Below are positions 45,254 to 54,433 of a stretch of DNA of 64,000 nt, piece after piece. The position numbers and the translations under genes were made by a program. A model generated the notes under the pieces. The model saw only the letters and a list, made by a program, of their open reading frames with translations. It was not told the origin of the DNA and did no database searches. Origin of the DNA: Buxus sempervirens (Eukaryota > Streptophyta > Magnoliopsida > Buxales > Buxaceae). The DNA is taken from NCBI GenBank assembly GCA_947561395.2, contig OX387187.1:34205829-34269828 (forward strand), given 5' to 3'. Each line of letters opens with the position of its first letter. Position 1 is the stretch's first letter.

Positions 45254-47623
45254 ATGAATCCCATTGAAAATGAAGTTGATGCTCCTCATCCAGATGTTGT
45301 TCTACTCCAAGAACAAGTGGCAGGATTAGCCCGAATGCTGGAGAACATACTGTCAGTACAGGCCCAACAAATGCAGGCCCAAAACCAGGCATCCACATCC
45401 AACCCTACACCTCCACCCCCATTCAATATTCCACCTCCAGTGCAACCAACTCCTGAATCCGTCTATGAACCCACCCCTGAACCTATACTGACCAGGGATG
45501 AGATAGCAGAGTCAAACAAGGCTAAGGATAAGGAAAGGATAAGGGAAGAGGTTGAAAGAAAGTTCATGCATAAGCTAGAAATGATCCAAGATGAACTAAG
45601 GGAAGTCAAAGGGGTAAACCACTTTGGAGGCACCAATTTTGAAGACCTGTGCCTATACCCCAATGTTAACCTGCCGGCTAAGTTTAAGTGCCCAGACTTG
45701 GACAAGTATGATGGCACTGGTTGCCCCATGAGCCACCTAAAGTTGTATTGTGGTGCCCTATGCCAGTTCGGGCAGGATGAGGGTATCTTGATCCAACTTT
45801 TCCAAAGGAGCCTGACTGGAACCGCATTAAGATGGTTCACCACTCTGGACCATGGAAAGATCAAAAGATGGAAGGACCTAGCCGATGCCTTCCTGGCTCA
45901 ATACCGGTTCAATTCAGAGATCATGCCAGATAGGTACGACGTCATGAGAATGAGCAAAGGAAGGGATGAGATAGTAAGGCAATATGCCAAGAGGTGGAGG
46001 GAGACGGCCTCCCAGGTCAGGCCACCCATGCTAGAACAGGAAATGATTTCTACTTTCATAAGCACTTTGGGTCAACCATTCTACAGCCACCTGGTGGGTC
46101 AGACCACCACTAATTTTGCTGCCTTGGTTCAAGTGGCTGACCGAATAGAAGACGGGATCAGGTCAGGTAAAATAATTGACCACTCTGTTATGGTTAGCCA
46201 GCAAGACCCCAACCTAAAGAAAGGAAGCGGGATAAAGAAGAATGGGAACAAGAAGGAGGATGAGGTAAACATGGTACAGCCACCATCTGGCCCTAACAAG
46301 CCCATACAAATCAACATACCTGCCCATTTTCCTACCCCACCTGCTTCATCATCCCAGGCCCCCATGAGGGTTAATGTTCCAGCAGCACCTTCAGACCAAA
46401 AAAGGGTTTTTACTAAGGAAGAAAAGGATGCCTATTTTGCAGCGAGGAGAAATAGGGTTTTCACCCCTATTCCAATGACTCCTTCTCAATTGTTGCCCAC
46501 TTTATTGCAAGGAGGGTATGTCACCTTAAGAGAACCTAATCCGAATGCATCCAAGGGGAGAAATTTTGACCCTTCCATCACTTGTGATTACCATATGGGT
46601 GCACCTGGGCACCCTACTGACAAGTGTTGGCCTTTGAAACATGCCATTCAGGATTTACTGGACCAAAATACCCTGTCTTTCAATACAGGAGCTCCCAATC
46701 CTCCAAGAACCGATATTGGACAAAACCCACTGCCCCAGCATCACGGGGCAGGCCCATCTAATGTCATAGGAGTCATCTCTTCTGACAAAATAACCTTTGA
46801 CCCATCTCAATTAATTGATCTCATAGGGACAACGGTCAAAGTATATTTTGACAGGAGAAGTGAAGGCAAAGAAATAAATATGATTTCAAAGGGGAATGAT
46901 AGTGCTGCAAAGAACATTAGCTCATCTTTGGAATGGGTCTCATCCCTCATGGCCCAGATGAACATCGCCAAGCCACCTTTGGTCATTAATTACAATCCAT
47001 CCACTTTTTCTCCACCCATTCAGTCAAAACCGCCATTGGTCATAAACTGTGACCCCCTTAGTGCATCAGTCACTTCTACAACCCTTCAATCAAAGCAACT
47101 TCCACCTCTGGTTATTAATGTCCCATTTACCCAGACTTCCGCATCCAAATCCAAACTTCCTCCATTAGTGGTAAATGTCCCTAAGCCTTCCTACTCTGAA
47201 TCGGCTGTACCATGGAACTATAGTGAAGCTGTTACTACTACATGCCCTGCAGCTGAAAGCAAGGAAGAAGTAAACCTCATGATGAGGTTAGGAAAATGTC
47301 TAGGGGTGGAAGAAAAACAAAAAGAAACAGAGAAGGAGAAAGAAGAAGAAAAAAATAAAGGCAAGGCCAAGGTAGGGGAAGAGGCCCCTCAGGTAACTAA
47401 CAGTGAGGCTGCTAACCTCATGAAGATAATAAAAAAGAGTGAGTTCAATGTCATCGAGCAGTTGAACAAAGTCCCTGCCCAGATCTCAATTCTGGGACTA
47501 TTGTTAAATTCTGAAAAACATAGGGACTCCTTGTTAAGGATACTCCAGGGGGCCCATGTGCCTAAAAATATTGAACCAGACCAACTAGGCCGGATGGTTG
47601 GTCAAATTTTATCCCACTGTTAG
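45254..47623 (+). CDS. Gag polyprotein of element 1, truncated by insertion
   Basis: ATG at 45254 is chosen because it is the first after the acceptor-like site and follows an in-frame TRSRARA stretch. A charged coiled-coil-like segment (about residues 85-120) precedes the retrotransposon gag domain (about 125-300; FKCPDLDKYDGTGCP, LFQRSLTGTALRWF). A modified CCHC-like motif CDYHMGAPGHPTDKC lies near 445-460, followed by a Pro/Lys/Glu-rich tail. It closely parallels gag of element 2. At codon 789 the frame runs into the LTR of element 2: its last Cys codon and TAG stop belong to that LTR. The protease and everything downstream should lie past the window's right edge. Confidence 0.88.
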   Translation: MNPIENEVDAPHPDVVLLQEQVAGLARMLENILSVQAQQMQAQNQASTSNPTPPPPFNIPPPVQPTPESVYEPTPEPILTRDEIAESNKAKDKERIREEVERKFMHKLEMIQDELREVKGVNHFGGTNFEDLCLYPNVNLPAKFKCPDLDKYDGTGCPMSHLKLYCGALCQFGQDEGILIQLFQRSLTGTALRWFTTLDHGKIKRWKDLADAFLAQYRFNSEIMPDRYDVMRMSKGRDEIVRQYAKRWRETASQVRPPMLEQEMISTFISTLGQPFYSHLVGQTTTNFAALVQVADRIEDGIRSGKIIDHSVMVSQQDPNLKKGSGIKKNGNKKEDEVNMVQPPSGPNKPIQINIPAHFPTPPASSSQAPMRVNVPAAPSDQKRVFTKEEKDAYFAARRNRVFTPIPMTPSQLLPTLLQGGYVTLREPNPNASKGRNFDPSITCDYHMGAPGHPTDKCWPLKHAIQDLLDQNTLSFNTGAPNPPRTDIGQNPLPQHHGAGPSNVIGVISSDKITFDPSQLIDLIGTTVKVYFDRRSEGKEINMISKGNDSAAKNISSSLEWVSSLMAQMNIAKPPLVINYNPSTFSPPIQSKPPLVINCDPLSASVTSTTLQSKQLPPLVINVPFTQTSASKSKLPPLVVNVPKPSYSESAVPWNYSEAVTTTCPAAESKEEVNLMMRLGKCLGVEEKQKETEKEKEEEKNKGKAKVGEEAPQVTNSEAANLMKIIKKSEFNVIEQLNKVPAQISILGLLLNSEKHRDSLLRILQGAHVPKNIEPDQLGRMVGQILSHC

Positions 47624-48164
47624 CACCTGATTTTTGCACCCCAAAATAGAGAAAAATGAAAAGTCAAACTAAAAGTCAAACCCTGAGTGGGTCAAAAAAT
47701 TGACTTTTTGATTCAAGTAAATTTGGCCATCAAACTTCATATCATTGAAAAGAGCATTTCGACACGATTCCAACGCAACTGAATTTGCTGGAATCGGAGT
47801 CCAGATGGAAAAGATATAAGCTGGTCAAACTTTTGGGGAGCGAAAAGTTGACTTTTTGCTCGACCCCAATTCGACTGCCAAACTTGATCCCAATGGATAG
47901 GTGGTTCCGAGCTGATTCCAACGACACTAAGTTTGTTGAAATCGGACACCGGACGAAGAAGTTATGAGCAGTTGAAGTTTCAGAAAAACTGCCCATGTGG
48001 CAAAAAGGCAGCAAAAATGGACTAAACCAATAAAATAAAAGTGTTTAATAATATTTTAATAAAGAGAATCTCGTTTTCTAATAAAATAATCGGAAAAATC
48101 GGATAAAAATCCTGCAATAAGCCAAATTGAATAAAGGTTTGAAATCCACACATTTTTAAAACGT

Positions 48165-48390
48165 GCGGGACCGTATTTACATTACGGGCAGGGCATGCCC
48201 GTATTTTAAATACGGGCACGCTTCTAGAAGGAAGACACGCGTCGCCGTACGGCGGAACACGCGTCCCGTACGGCCGAATCTGCGATAATTGCAAATATTC
48301 GTTTTTCGCCCGTATTTGAATTACGGGCAAGGCACGCCCGTACTTGAAGTACGGGCAAGGCACGCCCGTAGATCAAATACGGGCACGGGA
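48165..48390 (+). repeat. Palindrome cluster ACGGGC…GCCCGT upstream of the LTR TATA
   Basis: At least five alternating TACGGGC and GCCCGTA words, some forming TACGGGCAAGGCACGCCCGT inverted pairs, end about 10 bp before the TATA box. A related cluster precedes the TATA in the element 1 LTR. Confidence 0.8.
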
Positions 48391-48398
48391 TTTTTGCC

Positions 48399-48406
48399 TA
48401 TAAATA
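48399..48406 (+). promoter_or_regulatory. TATA box of element 2 LTR
   Basis: TATAAATA 312 nt upstream of the donor at 48711. Two short upstream ATG frames (near 48559 and 48571) lie in the presumed first exon. Confidence 0.7.
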
Positions 48407-48705
48407 GAGAGGCCACCCCCCTTCATTTGGGGAAGACCTCTCCCCTTTGGCCTACCCCCTCTTCCTCCTGGTGCAATCCACGGCCGGAGCCCTGCCCAAC
48501 CACCATCATCCTCAACCCATACTTCTTTTATCCCCAAACTACCCCTAGGTTCATAGAGTCATGCCAAAATCATGCAGAAAAATCTTCTCTAGTTTAACTT
48601 TCAAGCTCATCTCCTAACCAAACCTTGTCTAACCATTTCCACAAATCTTTGGAGGACGCGGAAGCGCTGCCAAATTCATTAGAGAATTCATCACTAACAA
48701 AAACC

Positions 48706-48718
48706 ATATTGTAAGTAT
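48706..48718 (+). promoter_or_regulatory. 5' splice donor in element 2 LTR
   Basis: CATATT|GTAAGTATG, with a strong GTAAGTAT core at 48711. Candidate acceptors are 51291-51292 (before ORF1), 54376-54377 (before gag) and 63116-63117 (before the 3' frame). Confidence 0.55.
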
Positions 48719-50029
48719 GTGGAATTTTGTAATATTTTCATTTTGGTTTTCTTTTCTAAGTTTCTTTTAAATACTCTTTGTGCTACTAACTCTCACTTGC
48801 TGTTTTGAGTATCTTGAGAAGATGATATTGGAAAGTTAGCCATTACAAGAAAGAAGGGAAAAGAAAGTACCTAAAGAGCATTTAGAATTGACAAAATCAA
48901 ATAATTATTTTCTTCATTTTTTGACATAGAAGGATTGAATCCTTCTTGAAGATTAATAAATGCCCTGTAATTCCTTACTTAAATATGAGTACAAATCACC
49001 CCAAAGGAGGCTGGTTTCCCAGTTAGAAGAAGAAGAAAGAAGAAATGGCCTTTTAGGCCAAATAAAGGAAATGAAGGATTCTGAAGGCTCTGGAATCATC
49101 ACAGAAATCATTGGAGTTCCCAGGAAGGTGGCCGGACACATCCCAAGAAGAATCGGCAGCAAAAGCACAGAACTGATTGCGCCCGTAAACTCAGTCCGGT
49201 CCAGCCTGGACCGTGTCTGATTCACGGGCAGAGGAGACCGGAATTCATTTACGGGCAGGCCGGACCGCAGAGCAAACACGGGCGAAATGTGAAATAATGT
49301 AAAATTTGTCATTTCTTGGTTCGGTTGGACCAATTCCGGTCTGAGCCGGCCTGAACCACTCCCCTTAACCTTTTTGGGCTTTCTTAAGCCCATTTTGGAC
49401 TTTGGGCCTAGATAGGCCCATCAAGACCCCTTAGGCCCACTTGAGGGCCCACATTTAGACCGGCCCATACCAGGCCCGTTTTCAATAAAACGGGCCCAGG
49501 CCACTAGACTTTGGCTAATGGGCCCATTCCAAGCCCACTAAGCCCAAACTAAAGTTATAAAAATATAAAACTTAATAAAATAACCAAATGGGTTACCCAA
49601 TAACCCAACTGGGCCTAAGGCCCAACCGTGGCAACCCACGGGTCTTCCAACGGGACCCGGGTCTGACCCACTTCATGTAGATAGATAAAAAGATAAAATC
49701 AAATAAAAGGGACCCACACCTTCAGGGGGCCCTGCCTGACTTAACAAGATAGCATGCTGGTCTAGGAAGGGTGAAATTAACTCAGAAACCAGGGAGACCC
49801 GAGGGACCCGTCAAACCGACGGGGCGGACCGGGGTGTCTTTAGGACTTCCCCGGACCGTAACCGAGGACTTAGCTAGAACTCTGAAAAGCCGCAGACTAG
49901 ACTTAGACCCGATTAGGGCAAAACCGTGTCTGCCTGCACTCTCAGGCAGTGGCGACTCCGAATGTCCCGAGGCACGCGCCGAAGGTGCGCCCGGTGTGCG
50001 ATCTAGGCCAGGTTTAGGTGCGCACAGCT

Positions 50030-50048
50030 TGGCGACTCTGCTGGGGAC
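50030..50048 (+). promoter_or_regulatory. Primer binding site of element 2
   Basis: TGGCGACTCTGCTGGGGAC three bases after the LTR end, identical to element 1. Inferred tRNA-Arg type, as in Ogre elements. Confidence 0.78.
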
Positions 50049-51355
50049 ACCCTCATCCCAGTCGGACCCTGGTTATCAAATGAGTCAACTTAGGAGGATA
50101 TAGGCTAATTTAGGAAGTACTTTTTGTCCAACTTTAGTAAAGTATGGAACTCATGTAATTGCATGATATTGGGGGATCCTGTCAAACGGACATGATAATC
50201 GCCTAAGGCAAGTGGTTTTTAACAGGGACCAATGTGACCCGCCCACTTACCTGGGGATCCACCCAGATCTTGTATTACATGTTGTTCTGCACTTTTACTA
50301 TAAATGTGGCATTAAGGAACCCTTTGTTGGCCCTTATCCGAGAATCACCCGAACAGACACAGCACTTGGCCCCACTGCACATACAAGCACCTCACTACAC
50401 CGTGAATGAATTTTTTTTAACTGCATTGGGGCGACATGCACGAGGGAGTCTGCATGGATGATCTGAATCGAATGCTGGCTGAAAATCTGAATGCTCTTCT
50501 TAACCAAAACCTAGATCTCTCTAGCAGCCACCCTTCTTCAATCGAGAAACTTACTTTTGGGATGGTATTAGCCCTACGCTCCCGTGGCTTGCCGGGGAAA
50601 GCAGGGTAAACCCATCTCCCCAGGTCTCTGGATTCTTCAAGCGCCATTGGTTTCTTGCCATGGTACGCGAAGGGTCTAGTACTTGGCTCAGACCCTTGAA
50701 GGCGGGCGCCTTGGGCTGGGTATCCTTCCCTACCTATTACTTCTGATAAACCCTGATGAGAGCATGAACATGAATGAACAAATAAGGGTAAAATTAATCT
50801 GGGGCATTAACCCCCACCTGTGTTGGTTTTAACCCTAATTTAAGGAAATTAACCCGATTTAATCCGTGCATTCAAGTCGGTATTGGTACAGTCGAAAGCC
50901 GGCCAGATCAGACAGAAATGAGTCAGAACAGAGGCAGAAAAAACCCTAGGGATAGGATTTCAGCCCACCTGCCGAATGGCAAATTTGTACCCTCCTTTTG
51001 GGTTCTCAACAACCCTAAAGGTGATTCTCTTTTCAGATTTATTTTTGTAAATTTCGCCCTCGAAGGCAAGTTGTAAATATTGTATTCAGTCCGACACTAG
51101 GGGCAGATGAAAGAGCAGATAAAAGAGCAGATGAAAGAACAGATGAAAGAAAAGGCCGGCTAAGACCTGAATGCGTTTTCCAAACATTTAAAGGACATAA
51201 CCTTTAAAACCCCATAACTTGAATGCTTGGATTTGATTTTTAAACTGCTTAGGCATTGATTTAATTTTTGCATATCTTGTTGCATGCCTTAGACTAATTT
51301 AGAATTTTTGGTGGAAAACCCTAAATTGACTTGGAATTTCAATCGGATAGTCGGC
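50049..51355 (+). other. Untranslated leader of element 2
   Basis: No long frame. 51100-51155 has a short AGAGCAGATGAA repeat. An acceptor-like TTGCATGCCTTAG (AG at 51291-51292) lies 63 nt before the ORF1 ATG, and no ATG intervenes. Confidence 0.55.
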
Positions 51356-52789
51356 ATGGCATCTTCATCCTCGACTGAGAGAGTTCGCTTCCCTAGGATA
51401 GAGAAGTGTGCCTTTGATACCCCTTGGATCCGTTCTTGGACAAGGCAATTGCAAGGAAATGAGCAGATTCAGTGGGAACAGAAATACCACATGGGACAAA
51501 CTCTGTCCCTGTTAAATGTGCCCATTAATTGGGACATGATTCAGGCGACCCTACCTTTCTGGGATCCCCAACTTTCACTCTTTAGGTTTGGAACTAATGA
51601 GTTGACACCTACAATTGAGGAATTTGAACTATTCCTCCGATTTCGTGACCATGGAGAACCAGCTAGGCCAAGTCTCAAAGATAGCTACAAGAATGAGGCT
51701 TGTACTTTCTTTGGCCTACCAAGAGGAGAATTCCAGACTTTAGGAGGTGACCAAGCATTCACGCGGGTCTCTAAAACCTTCCTCGCTGAAAAGATAAGGG
51801 ACAAAAAGCAGGAAAGACCCCGTGTTTGGTGGGACACCTTCACCCTCGTGGTTCTGTCACAACTCTTCTTTCCTACTGGGGGAGACACCATTAATTTGGC
51901 CCTCATGGAAATTGTGGACCAACTCCAAGTGAAATTCCAGATTGCACCATTAATCCTTGCTCAGCTATATCATGCCTTGACCATGACCAAGAACGGAACT
52001 AGGAGGTTTCAGGGATGCGCTCCTTTCCTACACATTTGGCTCCAAGATCACCTGATGGTTGCTGAACCTATCAGCCCACGTTATGGGTACGTCCGTGACA
52101 ATGTCACATTGATGGCCCGAAGAGAGATTAGACCAGACTTACCCTCCAGAGAGGACTGGTTTGACCACTTTCTCCAACTGAAAGGAGAAACGGATATAAG
52201 ATGGGGAGGCACATTTGACCAGACATATACCCCCGTCATAGCTTTCAGGAAAAGACATTGCCTAGCCTTGATAGGCTTGACTCATGCCATGCCATACTAT
52301 CCGGTTCGAATTCTGAGACAATTTGGGAAGTCTCAGGGAATACCGATCAAGGATGAGGCGGAAGGATTAATTGGCCCACTTACATGGGAATTGAAGAAAA
52401 AATTGGTGAAGGAATGGCAACACGTGCACATACTCCAAGAGGACATTTTCACTGCATCCGATGTTCGTAATTACGAACAGTGGATTGCTCGAGAAACTGG
52501 CCTAGACAGCCCACCTCCTCTCCATATCGTCACCTCTGACGATATCCCAGTTCCGCCCCCTGACACATACAGGGATAGGGTGGCCGAACTGCGGGAATCT
52601 CATTCTCGGATCCACCGTGCATACGTGGATTCCGAGCGTAAAAACAAGCAGGCCAATGAGGCCCTTCAACAGCAACTTGACACCATGCGCAGACGCGCAA
52701 AAGAGGACCGACGTCTGCGGAATAAACTTCTGCGTGCCTTGAAAAGGCGAGACGTGTCCTCTCATTTTGATGATGACCAACCTAGCTAG
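51356..52789 (+). CDS. ORF1: extra Ogre-type ORF (DUF7745-like protein, 477 aa)
   Basis: ATG at 51356 (MASSSST) is preferred over the upstream TTG-initiated frame. The protein has the pattern LLNVPINWDMIQATLPFWDP…FGTNELTPTIEEFELFL, resembling the plant DUF7745 (plant-mobile-domain-like) family, which occurs in transposon-associated proteins. No catalytic motif is evident. Residues about 405-475 are highly charged and likely coiled coil (AELRESHSRIHRAYVDSERK), ending in a basic RRDVSSHFDDDQPS-like tail. The position between PBS and gag, same strand, matches the uncharacterised ORF1 of Ogre elements. The frame is intact. Function unknown; a nucleic-acid or RNA-binding accessory role is only a guess. 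Confidence 0.85.
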   Translation: MASSSSTERVRFPRIEKCAFDTPWIRSWTRQLQGNEQIQWEQKYHMGQTLSLLNVPINWDMIQATLPFWDPQLSLFRFGTNELTPTIEEFELFLRFRDHGEPARPSLKDSYKNEACTFFGLPRGEFQTLGGDQAFTRVSKTFLAEKIRDKKQERPRVWWDTFTLVVLSQLFFPTGGDTINLALMEIVDQLQVKFQIAPLILAQLYHALTMTKNGTRRFQGCAPFLHIWLQDHLMVAEPISPRYGYVRDNVTLMARREIRPDLPSREDWFDHFLQLKGETDIRWGGTFDQTYTPVIAFRKRHCLALIGLTHAMPYYPVRILRQFGKSQGIPIKDEAEGLIGPLTWELKKKLVKEWQHVHILQEDIFTASDVRNYEQWIARETGLDSPPPLHIVTSDDIPVPPPDTYRDRVAELRESHSRIHRAYVDSERKNKQANEALQQQLDTMRRRAKEDRRLRNKLLRALKRRDVSSHFDDDQPS

Positions 52790-52925
52790 ACTCTGGGTTT
52801 GTTTTGTTTAATCTTGAAATTGCTTGTTCTGAATTTTGGCATTGTACTTCTTTTTTCCATGAAGAATTTTGTGCTAGATTCAATAAAGTCACTTAAGACA
52901 TCCTCAAATTCCTTTTTCAAACAGT

Positions 52926-53375
52926 CTGGTGCCAATCCTTCAACCTCAGAACTTTCAGGCGATCTGAGTAAAGAACTCGCCAAAATTTTTAAATCTTTAA
53001 ACCCATGGGTTCTAAATAAAGAACACCCAATTCTTACCAGCTTCCCCATATTCAGAAATTATCAATTTCAAATTTGAGTCTTAAAAGCAAAAGGTTCTGA
53101 ATAAAGAACACCCAATTCAAAATTTTCAGGCGATCTGAGTAAAGAACTCGCCAAATTGGTTGAATCTTTAAACTAAAGGGTTCTAAATAAAGAACACCCC
53201 ATTTTCTTTACCAACTCTAAAACTCTCAGGCAATCTGAATAAAGAACTTGCCAAAAGAATTTTTAAAATCCAGGGGTTCTGAGTAAAGAACACCCCGTCC
53301 TTGTCAATTTTCAAACCTTCAAGTTTCAAACTCAAGTCTTAAAACCCTAGGGTTCTAAATAAAGAACACCCAATC
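52926..53375 (+). repeat. Interspersed short repeats after ORF1
   Basis: GGTTCTAAATAAAGAACACCC (or variants) occurs five times (about 53010, 53094, 53178, 53275, 53351). CAGGCGATCTGAGTAAAGAA, continuing CTCGCC, occurs three times (52957, 53127, 53227). Each contains short self-complementary GGTTCT…AGAACACC parts. Confidence 0.85.
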
Positions 53376-53430
53376 CCTTGAGCTCAGATCACACCCGTCT
53401 GATTTAAAAGATCACACGGTCAGCCTATGG

Positions 53431-53912
53431 GGCACTGATGCCACTGGTGTTTAAACCAGAAAATTGGTGGAAGATCGTCCTGGCATAGCATACCCCGTTG
53501 TGTGGCACCAAGGTCAAGCAACTAAGCTAACGACTAAGGTACGCTCGGGTATCCCTAGCCGAACTCTTAGGGCACTGAAGCCACTGGTGATTAAACCAGA
53601 AAATTGGCGGAGGATCGTCCTGGCATAGCATACCCCGTTGTGTGGCACCAAGGTCAAGCAACTAAGCTAACGACTAAGGTACGCTCGGGTATCCCTAGCC
53701 GAACTCTTAGGGCACTGAAGCCACTGGTGATTAAACCAAAAAGTTGGTAGAAGAACGTCCTGGTATAGCCTTCCCCGTTGTGAGGCGTCAAAGTCAATGG
53801 TGACTAAACCAAAGACTAGCTAAGACACGCCCGGGAACTACTAGCCGAAGTTAGGTGCTAAAACCATCAGAGATTAAACTGAAAATTGGTTAAGGTACAC
53901 CTGGATGTTGCT
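53431..53912 (+). repeat. 140-bp tandem repeat, 2 close plus diverged copies
   Basis: GGCACTGA(T/A)GCCACTGGTG recurs at 53431, 53571 and 53711. The first two units differ at about four bases; the third is diverged and a partial fourth follows. Confidence 0.92.
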
Positions 53913-53985
53913 GTTTAGCTCATCCCCTGCGGAGACTTAACATAGTCCAACCTCGTGATACTGAGCTCAAACCAACCTTTTAAAT

Positions 53986-54240
53986 CCGGGTTCTCTCTCC
54001 CAACCATTTGGTTAAAATAGATCAGTTTAGGGTTCCCTTTCCCAGCCGTTTGGCTAAAACAGACCAGTCTAAACCGGGTTCTCTCTCCCAACCAGTTGGT
54101 TAAAACAGATCAGTTTAGGGTTCCCTTTCCCAGTCGTTTGGCTAAAATAGACCAGTCTAAACCGGGTTTTCTCTCCCAACCATTTGGTTAAAATAGATTG
54201 GGTTCTAGATTCCCAATCATTCTCAAAATAACTCAAATAA
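53986..54240 (+). repeat. 88-bp tandem repeat, 3 copies
   Basis: CCGGGTTCTCTCTCCCAACC at 53986, 54074 and 54162, each followed by a GGTTCCCTTTCCCAG half-unit. T/C-rich composition lies shortly upstream of the gag acceptor. Confidence 0.9.
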
Positions 54241-54361
54241 ATCAATCCTTAAATTCATTTGGGTTCTCTTTCCCAACTATCTTAAGATAGTTAAAATAGA
54301 TCTGTAATCATTTAAATTGATAATTTGACTACATAAACCATGTAAAAATTGCACTAATTAA

Positions 54362-54377
54362 TTGCTGTTTCAAGCAG
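54362..54377 (+). promoter_or_regulatory. 3' splice acceptor before gag-pol of element 2
   Basis: TTGCTGTTTCAAGCAG|GTACCAAA with AG at 54376-54377. The gag ATG (54434) is the first ATG after it, 56 nt on, as in element 1. Confidence 0.55.
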
Positions 54378-54433
54378 GTACCAAAATTGCTTTCCGAAGC
54401 CCGTACCTGTTAAGATCCAGGAAGAGACTTGAA

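Larger units (their letters stand above)
40913..47617 (+). mobile_element. Tat-lineage Ty3/gypsy element 1 (5' part; interrupted by element 2)
   Basis: 5' LTR 40913-42720, PBS 42723, leader with minisatellite, gag from 45254. At 47618 element 2 is inserted inside the coding region and the rest lies beyond the window. No ORF1-like frame is found between PBS and gag, unlike element 2, so it belongs to a different Tat sublineage or has lost ORF1. Confidence 0.85.
47618..50026 (+). repeat. 5' LTR of element 2
   Basis: 2,409 bp from TGTTAGCACCTGATTTTTGC to AGGTGCGCACA. It contains a diverged 147-148-bp repeat pair (47775, 47923), CGGGCAAGGCACGCCCG palindromes (48165-48390, 49180-49290), TATA at 48399 and a donor at 48711. 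Its 3' part (49620-49990) resembles the corresponding part of the three solo LTRs (CCAACGGGACCC, GGACCGGGGTGTCT, GTGGCGACTCCGAAT). Confidence 0.9.

Noticed and set aside
53986-54240. 88-bp repeats as part of the gag reading frame
   Set aside because: Stops occur in all frames; the array is non-coding.
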